64,000 nt of DNA. It comes from Strongylocentrotus droebachiensis (taxonomy: Eukaryota; Echinodermata; Echinoidea; Camarodonta; Strongylocentrotidae). The notes below the pieces were generated by a model. The model was not told where the DNA came from. It saw only the letters and a program-made list of their open reading frames with translations, and searched no databases. The stretch covers positions 164,001 to 228,000 of the forward strand of contig JAVYIG010000900.1 in assembly GCA_035222895.1 (NCBI GenBank). The letters run 5' to 3'. Each line of letters starts with the position of its first letter. Position 1 is the first letter of the stretch. Shown here one piece after another: positions 48,364 through 60,799 of this stretch. The position numbers were made by a program, and so were the translations under genes.

Positions 48364-49641
48364 TATTTATTTTGTGTCTGTATAGAAGAAATTATTATTA
48401 TTCTTCCTCAATTTTGTTCGCAGGATATCTCAAGAATGGCAAAAGCCATTGTCATGAAACTTTCAATGATGATAGATCTTAGTCTAACTTAGAACTGCCT
48501 GACTTTTCAAAGACTCAAAATTATCGTGACGTCATCCAGGCGCCATTTTGTGAAAATCAACTTATGATCATATCTTCATAACGGAAAGTAATTTTTCATT
48601 CATATTTATCATGAATAGGATCAATATCCTTCCGGTCAATTTAAGATAAAAAAACGTACACAAATCCGCGCGTACGCGTTCGTGCGCGCAAAAATTAAAA
48701 ATGCTCCAAATCATCGCCATTTTTTTTGCATACGTTTCAAGCCATATGGAGCATTTGACAACAAATCACTCAAACGCGTATGCGCGCGCGTTTTTTGCGC
48801 GTTCTGGCAATTTTCTCTGTCATCATGTTTGGCACATTTTTCCAAGCAGTTTAATACCATGTTCATCTCTTTATCACTATTAATAACGGAATGAGCGTCC
48901 GTTCAAGATAAATATCCGTGCGCGCGAGCTCATGTATTACATAGTATATATGGGCAAAAACATGCCTATAAAAAGTACATCGGGATGAATAAGGACTGCC
49001 AATTTTTGTCTTCATATTTAAATTGAGTATGAGTCGGAGATATGATTTCATGTCTCATTTGGCCATTATGTATATTTTTACATAATCATATTGATCTTGG
49101 AACTCAAAATACGAATTTGCATATTATGACGTCAACATATTTACGGAAAATGATTGTATCTCTGCAAATATTGATCAATTTTCTTTTAAATTTTGATATG
49201 TTGTAGCTGACACAATTCTGCACAAGATTATTACCAATATTTATTCATTTTCATGACGTCATTATATTGTTGCTTATTATGGGTCTCATGCCTTTGGGAG
49301 GTGATTGATACTACATTCCAGTCTAGACTTATTCATTATGTTGCGTATGTAGTGCGTCGAAATATCAGTTCAATAATTGGTAGGCTCTGCAATCAGGGCG
49401 AAAATTTGAGCTAGTTTAGTAAATAAATAGTTTAATCATATAACAATTCTCTATCGAATACCTAAAGGGGGCGCTATACCACGTTTAATCATGGTCATCG
49501 TCATTTAAAACCAAAAAATCATCATCATCAATATCGTCATCGTATTCATGAATATTATCATTAGATCATCATCGGCACACTTTCATGATACAAAAATCGC
49601 ACGTATCACCTAATTCGTCAAAGTGACGAATTAAAGTCTAG
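48364..49641 (+). mobile_element. Helentron-like type B module (complete, 1278 bp)
   Basis: It has the TATTTATTTTGTGTCTG start and CAAAG-loop hairpin, with CTAG at 49638-49641. It has a shortened GC-rich patch and a divergent central part (TGATTGATACTACATTCC near 49305) compared with other type B modules. Confidence 0.75.
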
Positions 49642-50842
49642 TTATTATTATTATTATTTATTATTATTCTTCCTCGAATTTGTTCGCAGGATATCTCAAG
49701 ACTGAATAAAGCCATAATCATGAATCTTTCAATGATGATAGATCTTAGTCTAACTTAGAACTGCGTGACTTTTCAAAGACTCAAAGTCATCGTGACGTCA
49801 TCCAGACGCCATTTTGTGAAAATCAACTTATGATCATATCTTCATAACAGAAAGCCATTTCTCATTCATATTTGTCATGATCAAGGTCAATATTTATCGG
49901 GTCAATTTCAGATCAATAAATGCGCGCAAAAATGCGCGTACGCGTAGGTGCGCGCGTTAATGCGCGCGTAAAATTTAAAATTGCTCAAAATCGTCTTAAA
50001 ATTTTTTTGCATACGTTTCAGGCCATTATAAGCATTTCATAAAAAATCGCGCAAAACACGCATTTTTGGACGTTTTCGTTCGTCACGGCCGAACGAAAAA
50101 TAATTTCTCCGCAAAAGCTTTTGACCGAATATTCCTCATAATTTTCCGAACAATTTGATACCAAGTTTATCTCTTTATCACTATTAATAACGGAATGAGC
50201 GTCCGTTCAAGATAACCGTCCGCACGCGCGATTTTTGTATTACATAGCGTATATGGGCAAAAACATGCCCATAAAAAGTCCATTGATATGAATAAGGACT
50301 GCCAATTTTTTTTCCATATTTAGATAGAGTATGAGTCGAAGGTATGATTTCATATCTCATTTGGCCATTAAGTACATCTTGACGTCATCATAATGGCCTT
50401 GGAAGTCAAAAATACAAAAATGCATATTATGACGTCATTATGTTTATGGAAAATGTAGTGTATTTCTCTTAATATTCATCGATTCTCTTCTAGATTTTAA
50501 TATGTTGTAGCCGAGGCAATCGTCTTCGAGATCAGTCTCCACCAATTTTCATTTAAATGATGTCATCATAGTAAAAAATTCAATTAAAGGCCACATGTCA
50601 AAATTTTCGTCATTTGCGTGTTATGTCTATGGAGGGTGAATTTCGTTCACATTATGAATCTACATCACATCCATCTTTCAGCACTATCTCGCTCATTTGT
50701 GCTTTCTTCTCTCCCAAATTTGGGTATGTTATAGCTGAGACCATGGGCTATAAAAAAGGGTGACTTTGTTTTTTAATCAGATGTTGGGATCATGTTAAAA
50801 TTTTCGATCGAAAGTTGAAATTGCAAATTTTGAAGGAATAGT
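49642..50842 (+). mobile_element. Short type C module without TAGG start (1201 bp)
   Basis: It starts with TTATTATTATTATTATTTAT after CTAG and ends at GAAGGAATAG before the TAGG start at 50843. It has no 3' hairpin. Confidence 0.7.
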
Positions 50843-52102
50843 TAGGTGATACGTAACGAAGTCAACGTATCACCTTTTGTTTTCGTCAAGATTTTTCTTT
50901 ATTATTATTATTATTATTTATTATTATTCTTCCTCGAATTTGTTCGCAGGATATCTCAAGACTGAATAAAGCCATAATCATGAATCTTTCAATGATGATA
51001 GATCTTAGTCTAACTTAGAACTGCGTGACTTTTCAAAGACTCAAAGTCATCGTGACGTCATCCAGACGCCATTTTGTGAAAATCAACTTATGATCATATC
51101 TTCATAACAGAAAGCCATTTCTCATTCATATTTGTCATGATCAAGGTCAATATTTATCGGGTCAATTTCAGATCAATAAATGCGCGCAAAAATGCGCGTA
51201 CGCGTAGGTGCGCGCGTTAATGCGCGCGTAAAATTTAAAATTGCTCAAAATCGTCTTAAAATTTTTTTGCATACGTTTCAGGCCATTATAAGCATTTCAT
51301 AAAAAATCGCGCAAAACACGCATTTTTGGACGTTTTCGTTCGTCACGGCCGAACGAAAAATAATTTCTCCGCAAAAGCTTTTGACCGAATATTCCTCATA
51401 ATTTTCCGAACAATTTGATACCAAGTTTATCTCTTTATCACTATTAATAACGGAATGAGCGTCCGTTCAAGATAACCGTCCGCACGCGCGATTTTTGTAT
51501 TACATAGCGTATATGGGCAAAAACATGCCCATAAAAAGTCCATTGATATGAATAAGGACTGCCAATTTTTTTTCCATATTTAGATAGAGTATGAGTCGAA
51601 GGTATGATTTCATATCTCATTTGGCCATTAAGTACATCTTGACGTCATCATAATGGCCTTGGAAGTCAAAAATACAAAAATGCATATTATGACGTCATTA
51701 TGTTTATGGAAAATGTAGTGTATTTCTCTTAATATTCATCGATTCTCTTCTAGATTTTAATATGTTGTAGCCGAGGCAATCGTCTTCGAGATCAGTCTCC
51801 ACCAATTTTCATTTAAATGATGTCATCATAGTAAAAAATTCAATTAAAGGCCACATGTCAAAATTTTCGTCATTTGCGTGTTATGTCTATGGAGGGTGAA
51901 TTTCGTTCACATTATGAATCTACATCACATCCATCTTTCAGCACTATCTCGCTCATTTGTGCTTTCTTCTCTCCCAAATTTGGGTATGTTATAGCTGAGA
52001 CCATGGGCTATAAAAAAGGGTGACTTTGTTTTTTAATCAGATGTTGGGATCATGTTAAAATTTTCGATCGAAAGTTGAAATTGCAAATTTTGAAGGAATA
52101 GT
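50843..52102 (+). mobile_element. Short type C module with TAGG start (1260 bp)
   Basis: It has a complete 5' terminus and is truncated at GAAGGAATAG. It is colinear with the previous module and with the 1252-bp units, but with a longer TTA tract. Confidence 0.75.
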
Positions 52103-52162
52103 TAGGTGATACGTAACGAAGTCAACGTATCACCTTTTGTTTTCGTCAAGATTTTTCTTTAT
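52103..52162 (+). repeat. 60-bp isolated 5' terminus
   Basis: Second-block counterpart of 46262-46321. Confidence 0.75.
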
Positions 52163-54204
52163 TAGGTGATACGTACGAAGTCTACGTATCACCTATTGAT
52201 TTCGTCAAGATTTTTATTTATTATTTATTTATTATTTATTATTCTTCCTCGATTTTGTTCGCAGGATATCTCAAGATTGAATAAAGCCATTGTCATGAAA
52301 TTTTCAATGATGATAGACCTTAGTCTAACTTAGAACTGCGTGACTTTTCAAAGACTCAAAATTATCGTGACGTCATCCAGGCGCCATTTTGTGAAAATCA
52401 ACTTATGATCATATCTTCATAACGGAAAGTAATTTTTCATTCATATTTATCACGAATTAGATCGATATCCGTCCGGTCAATTTCAGGTCAAGAAATGCGC
52501 GCAAAAATGCGCGTACGCTTTTGTCCGCGCGTTTACGCGCGCGAAATTTTTTAAAATGCTCCAAATCATCCCAAATTTTTTTTACATACGTTTCAGGCCA
52601 AATAGAGCATTTGATAAAAAAATTACGCACACGTGCATGCGCGCGCGTTTTCGCGCGTACTTGCATTTTGCAACATAGAATCGCCGATTTTTTTCTGTCA
52701 TCAGATTTGGTACATTTTTCCAAGCATTTTGATAACTTGTTCACCTTTTATTAACGCAATGAGCGTCCGTCAAAGTTGACAGCACGCGCGGATTTGCATT
52801 ATCTTTATCTACAATACATGGGCAAAAACATGCCTATATAAAATTCATTGTAACTCTTTAGAATAGATAGAAACTCCTAATATTTTTTCATATTTAGATA
52901 GATTATGAGTTGGAGATATCATTTCATGTCTCATTTGATCCTCAATTAACTCATGACGTCATCATAATGGCCTCCAAACTCAAAATTTCAATTTGCATAT
53001 TATGACGTCATCATTTTTTTGGAAAATTGATTGTATCTCTGTAAATATCAATCAATTTTCTTTCAAATTTTGATATGTTCTAGCTGAGACAATTTTCTAC
53101 AAATTCAGTGTTCACAATTTTAATTTCTGACAAAAGTATCATGGTGTATTTTTGCAATTAAAGGAGGCATGTCAATTTTTCACATTTTGCGTGTATTCTC
53201 TATGGGACATGACTTTTTCTCAAAACTGGATTCTACACTCATGTCTTTCGCGAGCAAAATCTCCGTTGTTTTATCTTTGTTTTCGCTGAGCTTCGGATAT
53301 GTTGTAGCTGAGACAATGGGCTACCATAAGTGTGCCCTTTATTTTTCGATTAGATGCCGGGATCATGCTCATATTTCACTTGCAAAGTAGGATTTTAGAA
53401 TTCCATTTCCCGTTTACGTGTAATCGCTATGGGAGATGTTTTGGTATATCGCTAACGCACTTGACTTCCAACCTCGAGATCCCTGGTTCGAGTCCGGGTG
53501 TCTCCAACAATTTTTTGCTTCACTTTTTTTTTCCTTTTGACCTTCATTGTACCATCTCCTTTGATTATTTAAACACGTAGAATCGCAAATAATGTCATAA
53601 ATAACCCTTTTTACTTTATTATTACCCTATTTTCACTTAATCCATTACTTTTTGCGTGTAATCCCTATGGGAGATGACTTTTTCTCAAATCTGGAGTCTA
53701 CATTCCTGTCTTTTGCGAGCAATATCGCCGTTATTTCTGCTTGGATTTTGTTGATTTTTGAGTATGTTGTAGCTGAGACTATATGCTATCTAAATCACCT
53801 CTCATCTTATCAATAAGATGTCATGATCGCGCTCATGATCATGATCATGATCATCATGATCATCATTATCATAATGATGATAATCATTTATCAATTACAT
53901 TTTCATTTCTTTGAATAAGATAAAATCGTCAAAAGGTGTTCTTCATGATGTAAATTAGAGTCAAATGTGTAACTGGTTACTGCACAGGGTCAAAGGTCAT
54001 ATATCGTTTCAATCTATCTTCCCTAGATCCATGATGATCAAGGAGACACAATTTAATCTTGACATATGAATAGATCATAATGAGAGAAGCATATAAATGG
54101 GAGAAGCATTTTACAAAATAATATATCGTGTAATGCATTATTCTTTATGTAAACCATTATCATACGTATCACCTAATTCGTCTAAGTGACGAATTAAAGT
54201 CTAG
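52163..54204 (+). mobile_element. Helentron-like type A module (complete, 2042 bp)
   Basis: Copy of 46322-48363 at an offset of 5841 bp, with CTAG at 54201-54204. Confidence 0.75.
53432..53506 (+). tRNA. tRNA-like segment, copy 9 (loop CTTCCAA)
   Basis: Same sequence as the 47591 copy, including the altered D loop. Confidence 0.35.
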
Positions 54205-55482
54205 TATTTATTTTGTGTCTGTATAGAAGAAATTATTATTATTCTTCCTCAATTTTGTTCGCAGGATATCTCAAGAATGGCAAAAGCCATTGTCATGAAA
54301 CTTTCAATGATGATAGATCTTAGTCTAACTTAGAACTGCCTGACTTTTCAAAGACTCAAAATTATCGTGACGTCATCCAGGCGCCATTTTGTGAAAATCA
54401 ACTTATGATCATATCTTCATAACGGAAAGTAATTTTTCATTCATATTTATCATGAATAGGATCAATATCCTTCCGGTCAATTTAAGATAAAAAAACGTAC
54501 ACAAATCCGCGCGTACGCGTTCGTGCGCGCAAAAATTAAAAATGCTCCAAATCATCGCCATTTTTTTTGCATACGTTTCAAGCCATATGGAGCATTTGAC
54601 AACAAATCACTCAAACGCGTATGCGCGCGCGTTTTTTGCGCGTTCTGGCAATTTTCTCTGTCATCATGTTTGGCACATTTTTCCAAGCAGTTTAATACCA
54701 TGTTCATCTCTTTATCACTATTAATAACGGAATGAGCGTCCGTTCAAGATAAATATCCGTGCGCGCGAGCTCATGTATTACATAGTATATATGGGCAAAA
54801 ACATGCCTATAAAAAGTACATCGGGATGAATAAGGACTGCCAATTTTTGTCTTCATATTTAAATTGAGTATGAGTCGGAGATATGATTTCATGTCTCATT
54901 TGGCCATTATGTATATTTTTACATAATCATATTGATCTTGGAACTCAAAATACGAATTTGCATATTATGACGTCAACATATTTACGGAAAATGATTGTAT
55001 CTCTGCAAATATTGATCAATTTTCTTTTAAATTTTGATATGTTGTAGCTGACACAATTCTGCACAAGATTATTACCAATATTTATTCATTTTCATGACGT
55101 CATTATATTGTTGCTTATTATGGGTCTCATGCCTTTGGGAGGTGATTGATACTACATTCCAGTCTAGACTTATTCATTATGTTGCGTATGTAGTGCGTCG
55201 AAATATCAGTTCAATAATTGGTAGGCTCTGCAATCAGGGCGAAAATTTGAGCTAGTTTAGTAAATAAATAGTTTAATCATATAACAATTCTCTATCGAAT
55301 ACCTAAAGGGGGCGCTATACCACGTTTAATCATGGTCATCGTCATTTAAAACCAAAAAATCATCATCATCAATATCGTCATCGTATTCATGAATATTATC
55401 ATTAGATCATCATCGGCACACTTTCATGATACAAAAATCGCACGTATCACCTAATTCGTCAAAGTGACGAATTAAAGTCTAG
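54205..55482 (+). mobile_element. Helentron-like type B module (complete, 1278 bp)
   Basis: Copy of 48364-49641 at an offset of 5841 bp, with CTAG at 55479-55482. Confidence 0.75.
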
Positions 55483-56683
55483 TTATTATTATTATTATTT
55501 ATTATTATTCTTCCTCGAATTTGTTCGCAGGATATCTCAAGACTGAATAAAGCCATAATCATGAATCTTTCAATGATGATAGATCTTAGTCTAACTTAGA
55601 ACTGCGTGACTTTTCAAAGACTCAAAGTCATCGTGACGTCATCCAGACGCCATTTTGTGAAAATCAACTTATGATCATATCTTCATAACAGAAAGCCATT
55701 TCTCATTCATATTTGTCATGATCAAGGTCAATATTTATCGGGTCAATTTCAGATCAATAAATGCGCGCAAAAATGCGCGTACGCGTAGGTGCGCGCGTTA
55801 ATGCGCGCGTAAAATTTAAAATTGCTCAAAATCGTCTTAAAATTTTTTTGCATACGTTTCAGGCCATTATAAGCATTTCATAAAAAATCGCGCAAAACAC
55901 GCATTTTTGGACGTTTTCGTTCGTCACGGCCGAACGAAAAATAATTTCTCCGCAAAAGCTTTTGACCGAATATTCCTCATAATTTTCCGAACAATTTGAT
56001 ACCAAGTTTATCTCTTTATCACTATTAATAACGGAATGAGCGTCCGTTCAAGATAACCGTCCGCACGCGCGATTTTTGTATTACATAGCGTATATGGGCA
56101 AAAACATGCCCATAAAAAGTCCATTGATATGAATAAGGACTGCCAATTTTTTTTCCATATTTAGATAGAGTATGAGTCGAAGGTATGATTTCATATCTCA
56201 TTTGGCCATTAAGTACATCTTGACGTCATCATAATGGCCTTGGAAGTCAAAAATACAAAAATGCATATTATGACGTCATTATGTTTATGGAAAATGTAGT
56301 GTATTTCTCTTAATATTCATCGATTCTCTTCTAGATTTTAATATGTTGTAGCCGAGGCAATCGTCTTCGAGATCAGTCTCCACCAATTTTCATTTAAATG
56401 ATGTCATCATAGTAAAAAATTCAATTAAAGGCCACATGTCAAAATTTTCGTCATTTGCGTGTTATGTCTATGGAGGGTGAATTTCGTTCACATTATGAAT
56501 CTACATCACATCCATCTTTCAGCACTATCTCGCTCATTTGTGCTTTCTTCTCTCCCAAATTTGGGTATGTTATAGCTGAGACCATGGGCTATAAAAAAGG
56601 GTGACTTTGTTTTTTAATCAGATGTTGGGATCATGTTAAAATTTTCGATCGAAAGTTGAAATTGCAAATTTTGAAGGAATAGT
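55483..56683 (+). mobile_element. Short type C module without TAGG start (1201 bp)
   Basis: Copy of 49642-50842. It starts in the TTA tract and ends at GAAGGAATAG. Confidence 0.7.
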
Positions 56684-59395
56684 TAGGTGATACGTAACGA
56701 AGTCAACGTATCACCTTTTGTTTTCGTCAAGATTTTTCTTTATTATTATTATTATTATTTATTATTATTCTTCCTCGAATTTGTTCGCAGGATATCTCAA
56801 GACTGAATAAAGCCATAATCATGAATCTTTCAATGATGATAGATCTTAGTCTAACTTAGAACTGCGTGACTTTTCAAAGACTCAAAGTCATCGTGACGTC
56901 ATCCAGACGCCATTTTGTGAAAATCAACTTATGATCATATCTTCATAACAGAAAGCCATTTCTCATTCATATTTGTCATGATCAAGGTCAATATTTATCG
57001 GGTCAATTTCAGATCAATAAATGCGCGCAAAAATGCGCGTACGCGTAGGTGCGCGCGTTAATGCGCGCGTAAAATTTAAAATTGCTCAAAATCGTCTTAA
57101 AATTTTTTTGCATACGTTTCAGGCCATTATAAGCATTTCATAAAAAATCGCGCAAAACACGCATTTTTGGACGTTTTCGTTCGTCACGGCCGAACGAAAA
57201 ATAATTTCTCCGCAAAAGCTTTTGACCGAATATTCCTCATAATTTTCCGAACAATTTGATACCAAGTTTATCTCTTTATCACTATTAATAACGGAATGAG
57301 CGTCCGTTCAAGATAACCGTCCGCACGCGCGATTTTTGTATTACATAGCGTATATGGGCAAAAACATGCCCATAAAAAGTCCATTGATATGAATAAGGAC
57401 TGCCAATTTTTTTTCCATATTTAGATAGAGTATGAGTCGAAGGTATGATTTCATATCTCATTTGGCCATTAAGTACATCTTGACGTCATCATAATGGCCT
57501 TGGAAGTCAAAAATACAAAAATGCATATTATGACGTCATTATGTTTATGGAAAATGTAGTGTATTTCTCTTAATATTCATCGATTCTCTTCTAGATTTTA
57601 ATATGTTGTAGCCGAGGCAATCGTCTTCGAGATCAGTCTCCACCAATTTTCATTTAAATGATGTCATCATAGTAAAAAATTCAATTAAAGGCCACATGTC
57701 AAAATTTTCGTCATTTGCGTGTTATGTCTATGGAGGGTGAATTTCGTTCACATTATGAATCTACATCACATCAATCTTTCAGCACTATCTCGCTCATTTG
57801 TGCTTTCTTCTCTCCCAAATTTGGGTATGTTATAGCTGAGACCATGGGCTATAAAAACGGTGCTTTTAGTTTTTCGATCAGATGATGGGATCATGTCATA
57901 ATCTTCAATTGAATGTTGAAATGATGAATTATGTCACGTATGTCCTATTTGTGAAACTTAAACGTTAGTAGTGTCCTTGTATTCAAATTATGTAAGGAAA
58001 CACTTCTACTTTCTAGACTTTACTGTCAGACACTAGTGAGTGACTGACTTCTTTTTTTCTCTGGTACTAAAATACATGAAATGAGCGTTATAGGGAACAT
58101 AAGCATTTGTCTACATTAATAACCCACTCTGTACTCATTCTTCATTTCCTATTCAAGACTTGAATAATGACGAACTTCATTTAATATTTGGTAGTAATAC
58201 TACAGATACTTACACAGATATCAATTATTTAAACTATTTATCCGAAAAAGAAGATGAGTTTCATTTCATTAGGTTTCTGAACTGTAAATATTATATTGAT
58301 GAGGATTTTACGACTGAATTCAGTAACATTGACTATCATTTTAGTATTTTACATTTTAATTCCCGTATTTTAAACATACATTTTAATGCTTTATCCAATT
58401 TCATCTGTACTTTATGTATAGATTTCTTTGAAACTTGGATTAATGACAGTACGCCACTATTATTCAATGTGTTTGGTTATTCATTTATACATTCTAGTCG
58501 CCAAGAAGAAAAGGGTGGAGCTGTTGGTCTATTGGTCGCTGACAACTTTGAATATGAAATACGCAATGATATATTTATATTATACCCATCATACAATTAT
58601 GAATCACTGTTTATTAAAAGCAACTTGCCGAGACATAAGAATATTATTGTAGGTGTCATATATAGGAAACCTCAATCAAATATCAATGATTTCATCCCTG
58701 TCTTTGAATTTTTTTTACAGAAAACTTATACTGAACATAAACAGGTTTATATAATGGGAGATTTTAACATTGATCTCGTGAAATTTATTGGCAATTTTGT
58801 ACATAATTTCTTGAGCGCAATACATTCAATTTTTTGTATTCCTTTAATTGATAAGCCTTCGAGAAAGACTAACAGATCAATATCCCTCTAATCTACATTC
58901 TTTATACAGTGACAATATATATCCATCCAATATTTAAAGATTTTATTTTCAAGCAACTAGCGAATCTCTTGTCGACAACTCAAAATGTTCGCTAATGTAT
59001 TCCCTTTTTTATTTTGACTTTTCATTTACGCCGGGACACCGTGACGTCATACACTATTCACTTTTAATTATTCAGGCATGAGCTCTTATTTATCAATTAC
59101 ATTTTCATTTCTTTGAAGAAGATAAAATCGTCAAATTGCGTTCTTCATCATGTAAATTAGAGTCAAAGGTGTAACTGGTTACTGCACAGAGTCAATTGTC
59201 ATATACTGTCTCAATCTATCTTCCCTAGATCCATAATGATCAAGGGATCGACACGATTAAAACTTGACATATGGATAGATCATAATGGGAGGAGCATTTT
59301 CTAAAATAATATGATATCGTGTAATGCATTCTACGTTATGTAAACCAATGTCATACGTATCACCTAATTCGTCTAAGTGACGAATTAAAGTCTAG
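56684..59395 (+). mobile_element. Helentron-like type C module with open endonuclease frame (2712 bp)
   Basis: It has the TAGGTGATACGTAACG start, the shared type C body to about 57857, the endonuclease part, then the TAAGT-loop hairpin and CTAG at 59392-59395. Its first part belongs to the homogenised 5841-bp family, while its 3' part closely matches 15735-18438. Confidence 0.75.
58160..58891 (+). CDS. AP-endonuclease-like (EEP) domain fragment, open frame, 243 codons
   Basis: This is the best-preserved of the three copies. It keeps the acidic and aromatic residues of FETWINDS (Glu about 91, Trp about 93, the counterpart of the family's TETW), HFNSRIL (Asn about 67), GVIYRKPQ (Tyr about 168) and IMGDFNID (Asp about 201, Asn about 203). 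It ends at RKTNRSISL, before the final Ser-Asp-His motif. In another frame just downstream, NLHSLYSDNIYPSNI suggests that coding sequence once continued and a frameshift closed it. The first codon is TTG, so no ATG start is evident. It differs from the 17203 copy at few codons (for example Glu49 against Lys48-Asp49 context, and Trp93 against Leu93). Domain identity is fairly sure; a working protein is unlikely. Confidence 0.62.
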   Translation: MNNDELHLIFGSNTTDTYTDINYLNYLSEKEDEFHFIRFLNCKYYIDEDFTTEFSNIDYHFSILHFNSRILNIHFNALSNFICTLCIDFFETWINDSTPLLFNVFGYSFIHSSRQEEKGGAVGLLVADNFEYEIRNDIFILYPSYNYESLFIKSNLPRHKNIIVGVIYRKPQSNINDFIPVFEFFLQKTYTEHKQVYIMGDFNIDLVKFIGNFVHNFLSAIHSIFCIPLIDKPSRKTNRSISL

Positions 59396-60799
59396 TATTT
59401 ATTTTGTGTCTGTATAGAAGAAATTTTTATTATTCTTCCTCAATTTTGTTCGCAGGATATCTCAAGAATGGCAAAAGCCATTGTCATGAAACTTTCAATG
59501 ATGATAGATCTTAGTCTAACTTAGAACTGCATGACTTTTCAAAGACTCAAAATTATCGTGACGTCATCCAGGCGCCATTTTGTAAAAATCAACTTATGAT
59601 CATATCTTCATAACGGAAAGAAATTTTTCATTCATATTTATCATGAATAAGATCAATATCCTTCCGGTCAATTTCAGATAAAAAAACGTGCGCAAATCTG
59701 CGCGTACGCGTTCGCGCGCGCGTTTACGTGCGCGCAAAAATTTAAAATGCTCCAAATTATTCCCATTTTTTTTTTGCACACGTTTCAAGCCATATGGAGC
59801 ATTTGACAAAAAATCACTCAAACGCGCATGCGCGCGCGTTTTTTGCGCGTTCTGGCATTTTGCAACATATAATCGCCAAAATTTCTCTGTCATCATGTTT
59901 GGCACATTTTTCCAAGCATTTTGATACCATGTTCATCTCTTTATCACTATTAATAACGGAATGAGCGTCCGTTCAAGATAAATATCCTTGTGTGCGAGCT
60001 CATGTATTACATAGTATATATGGGCAAAAACATGCCTATAAAAAGTCCATTGGGATGAATAAGGACTGCCAAGTTTTTTTCATATTTTGATAGAGTATGA
60101 GTCGGAGATATGATTTCATATCTCATTTGGCCATTAAATACATCTTGACGTCATCATAATGGCCTTGGAAGTCAAAATCCAAAATTGCATATTATGACGT
60201 CATTATATTTTTTGAAAATTTAGTGTATTCCTCATAATATTGACTGATTTTCTTCCAAATTGCGGTATCTTGTAGCTTAGGATATTGCCTACAAAATCAA
60301 TACACACTACTTTTTATTTCATTGACGTCATTATAGTACAAAATTCAATTAAAGGCCACATGTCAGAAGTTTCTCAATTTGCGTGTTATGTCTATGGAAG
60401 GTGAAATTCGTTTACATCATGAATCTACATGACATTGATCTTTGAGCACTTTTTAGCTTTTTTGTGCTTTATGTTCTCCCAAATTTTGATACGGCGTAGC
60501 TAAGCAAATTATCTATAAGAATGATGTACATCATTTATCATTTCGATGACATTATCATAGTGAAAATTTCAATTAAAGGCGACATGTCAGAATTTTCTTA
60601 GTTTGCGTGTTAGGCCACTTTTTCCGAAATCCGGATTCTACAAATCTCTATCGAATACCTGAAGGGGGCGCTATACCACTCTTAATCATGGTCTTTATCG
60701 TATTTATGATCATTATCATTAGATCATCATCGGCACACTTTCATGATAACAAAATAGCACGTATCACCTAATTCGTCAAAGTGACGAATTAAAGTCTAG
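59396..60799 (+). mobile_element. Helentron-like type B module (complete, 1404 bp), last of the tract
   Basis: It has the TATTTATTTTGTGTCTG start and CAAAG-loop hairpin, with CTAG at 60796-60799. It is followed by TTATTATTATTATTATACC and then non-repeat sequence, so this is the right edge of the whole array. Confidence 0.75.

Larger units (their letters stand above)
46262..52102 (+). repeat. 5841-bp higher-order tandem repeat, copy 1
   Basis: It contains a 60-bp stub, a type A, a type B and two short type C modules. Every boundary recurs 5841 bp downstream (46322/52163, 48363/54204, 49641/55482, 50843/56684). Sequence compared line by line showed no differences in the parts checked. Confidence 0.85.
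52103..57857 (+). repeat. 5841-bp higher-order tandem repeat, copy 2 (partial)
   Basis: Homology to copy 1 runs until the short type C body gives way to the long type C 3' part after GGGCTATAAAAA at about 57857. One difference seen is CATCAATC near 57771, against CATCCATC in the first copy. Confidence 0.85.

Noticed and set aside
1-60799. LTR retrotransposon or Maverick/Polinton array
   Set aside because: There are no long terminal repeats with TG...CA ends, no reverse transcriptase, integrase or polymerase frames, and ends carry hairpins and CTAG rather than LTR or long TIR structure.
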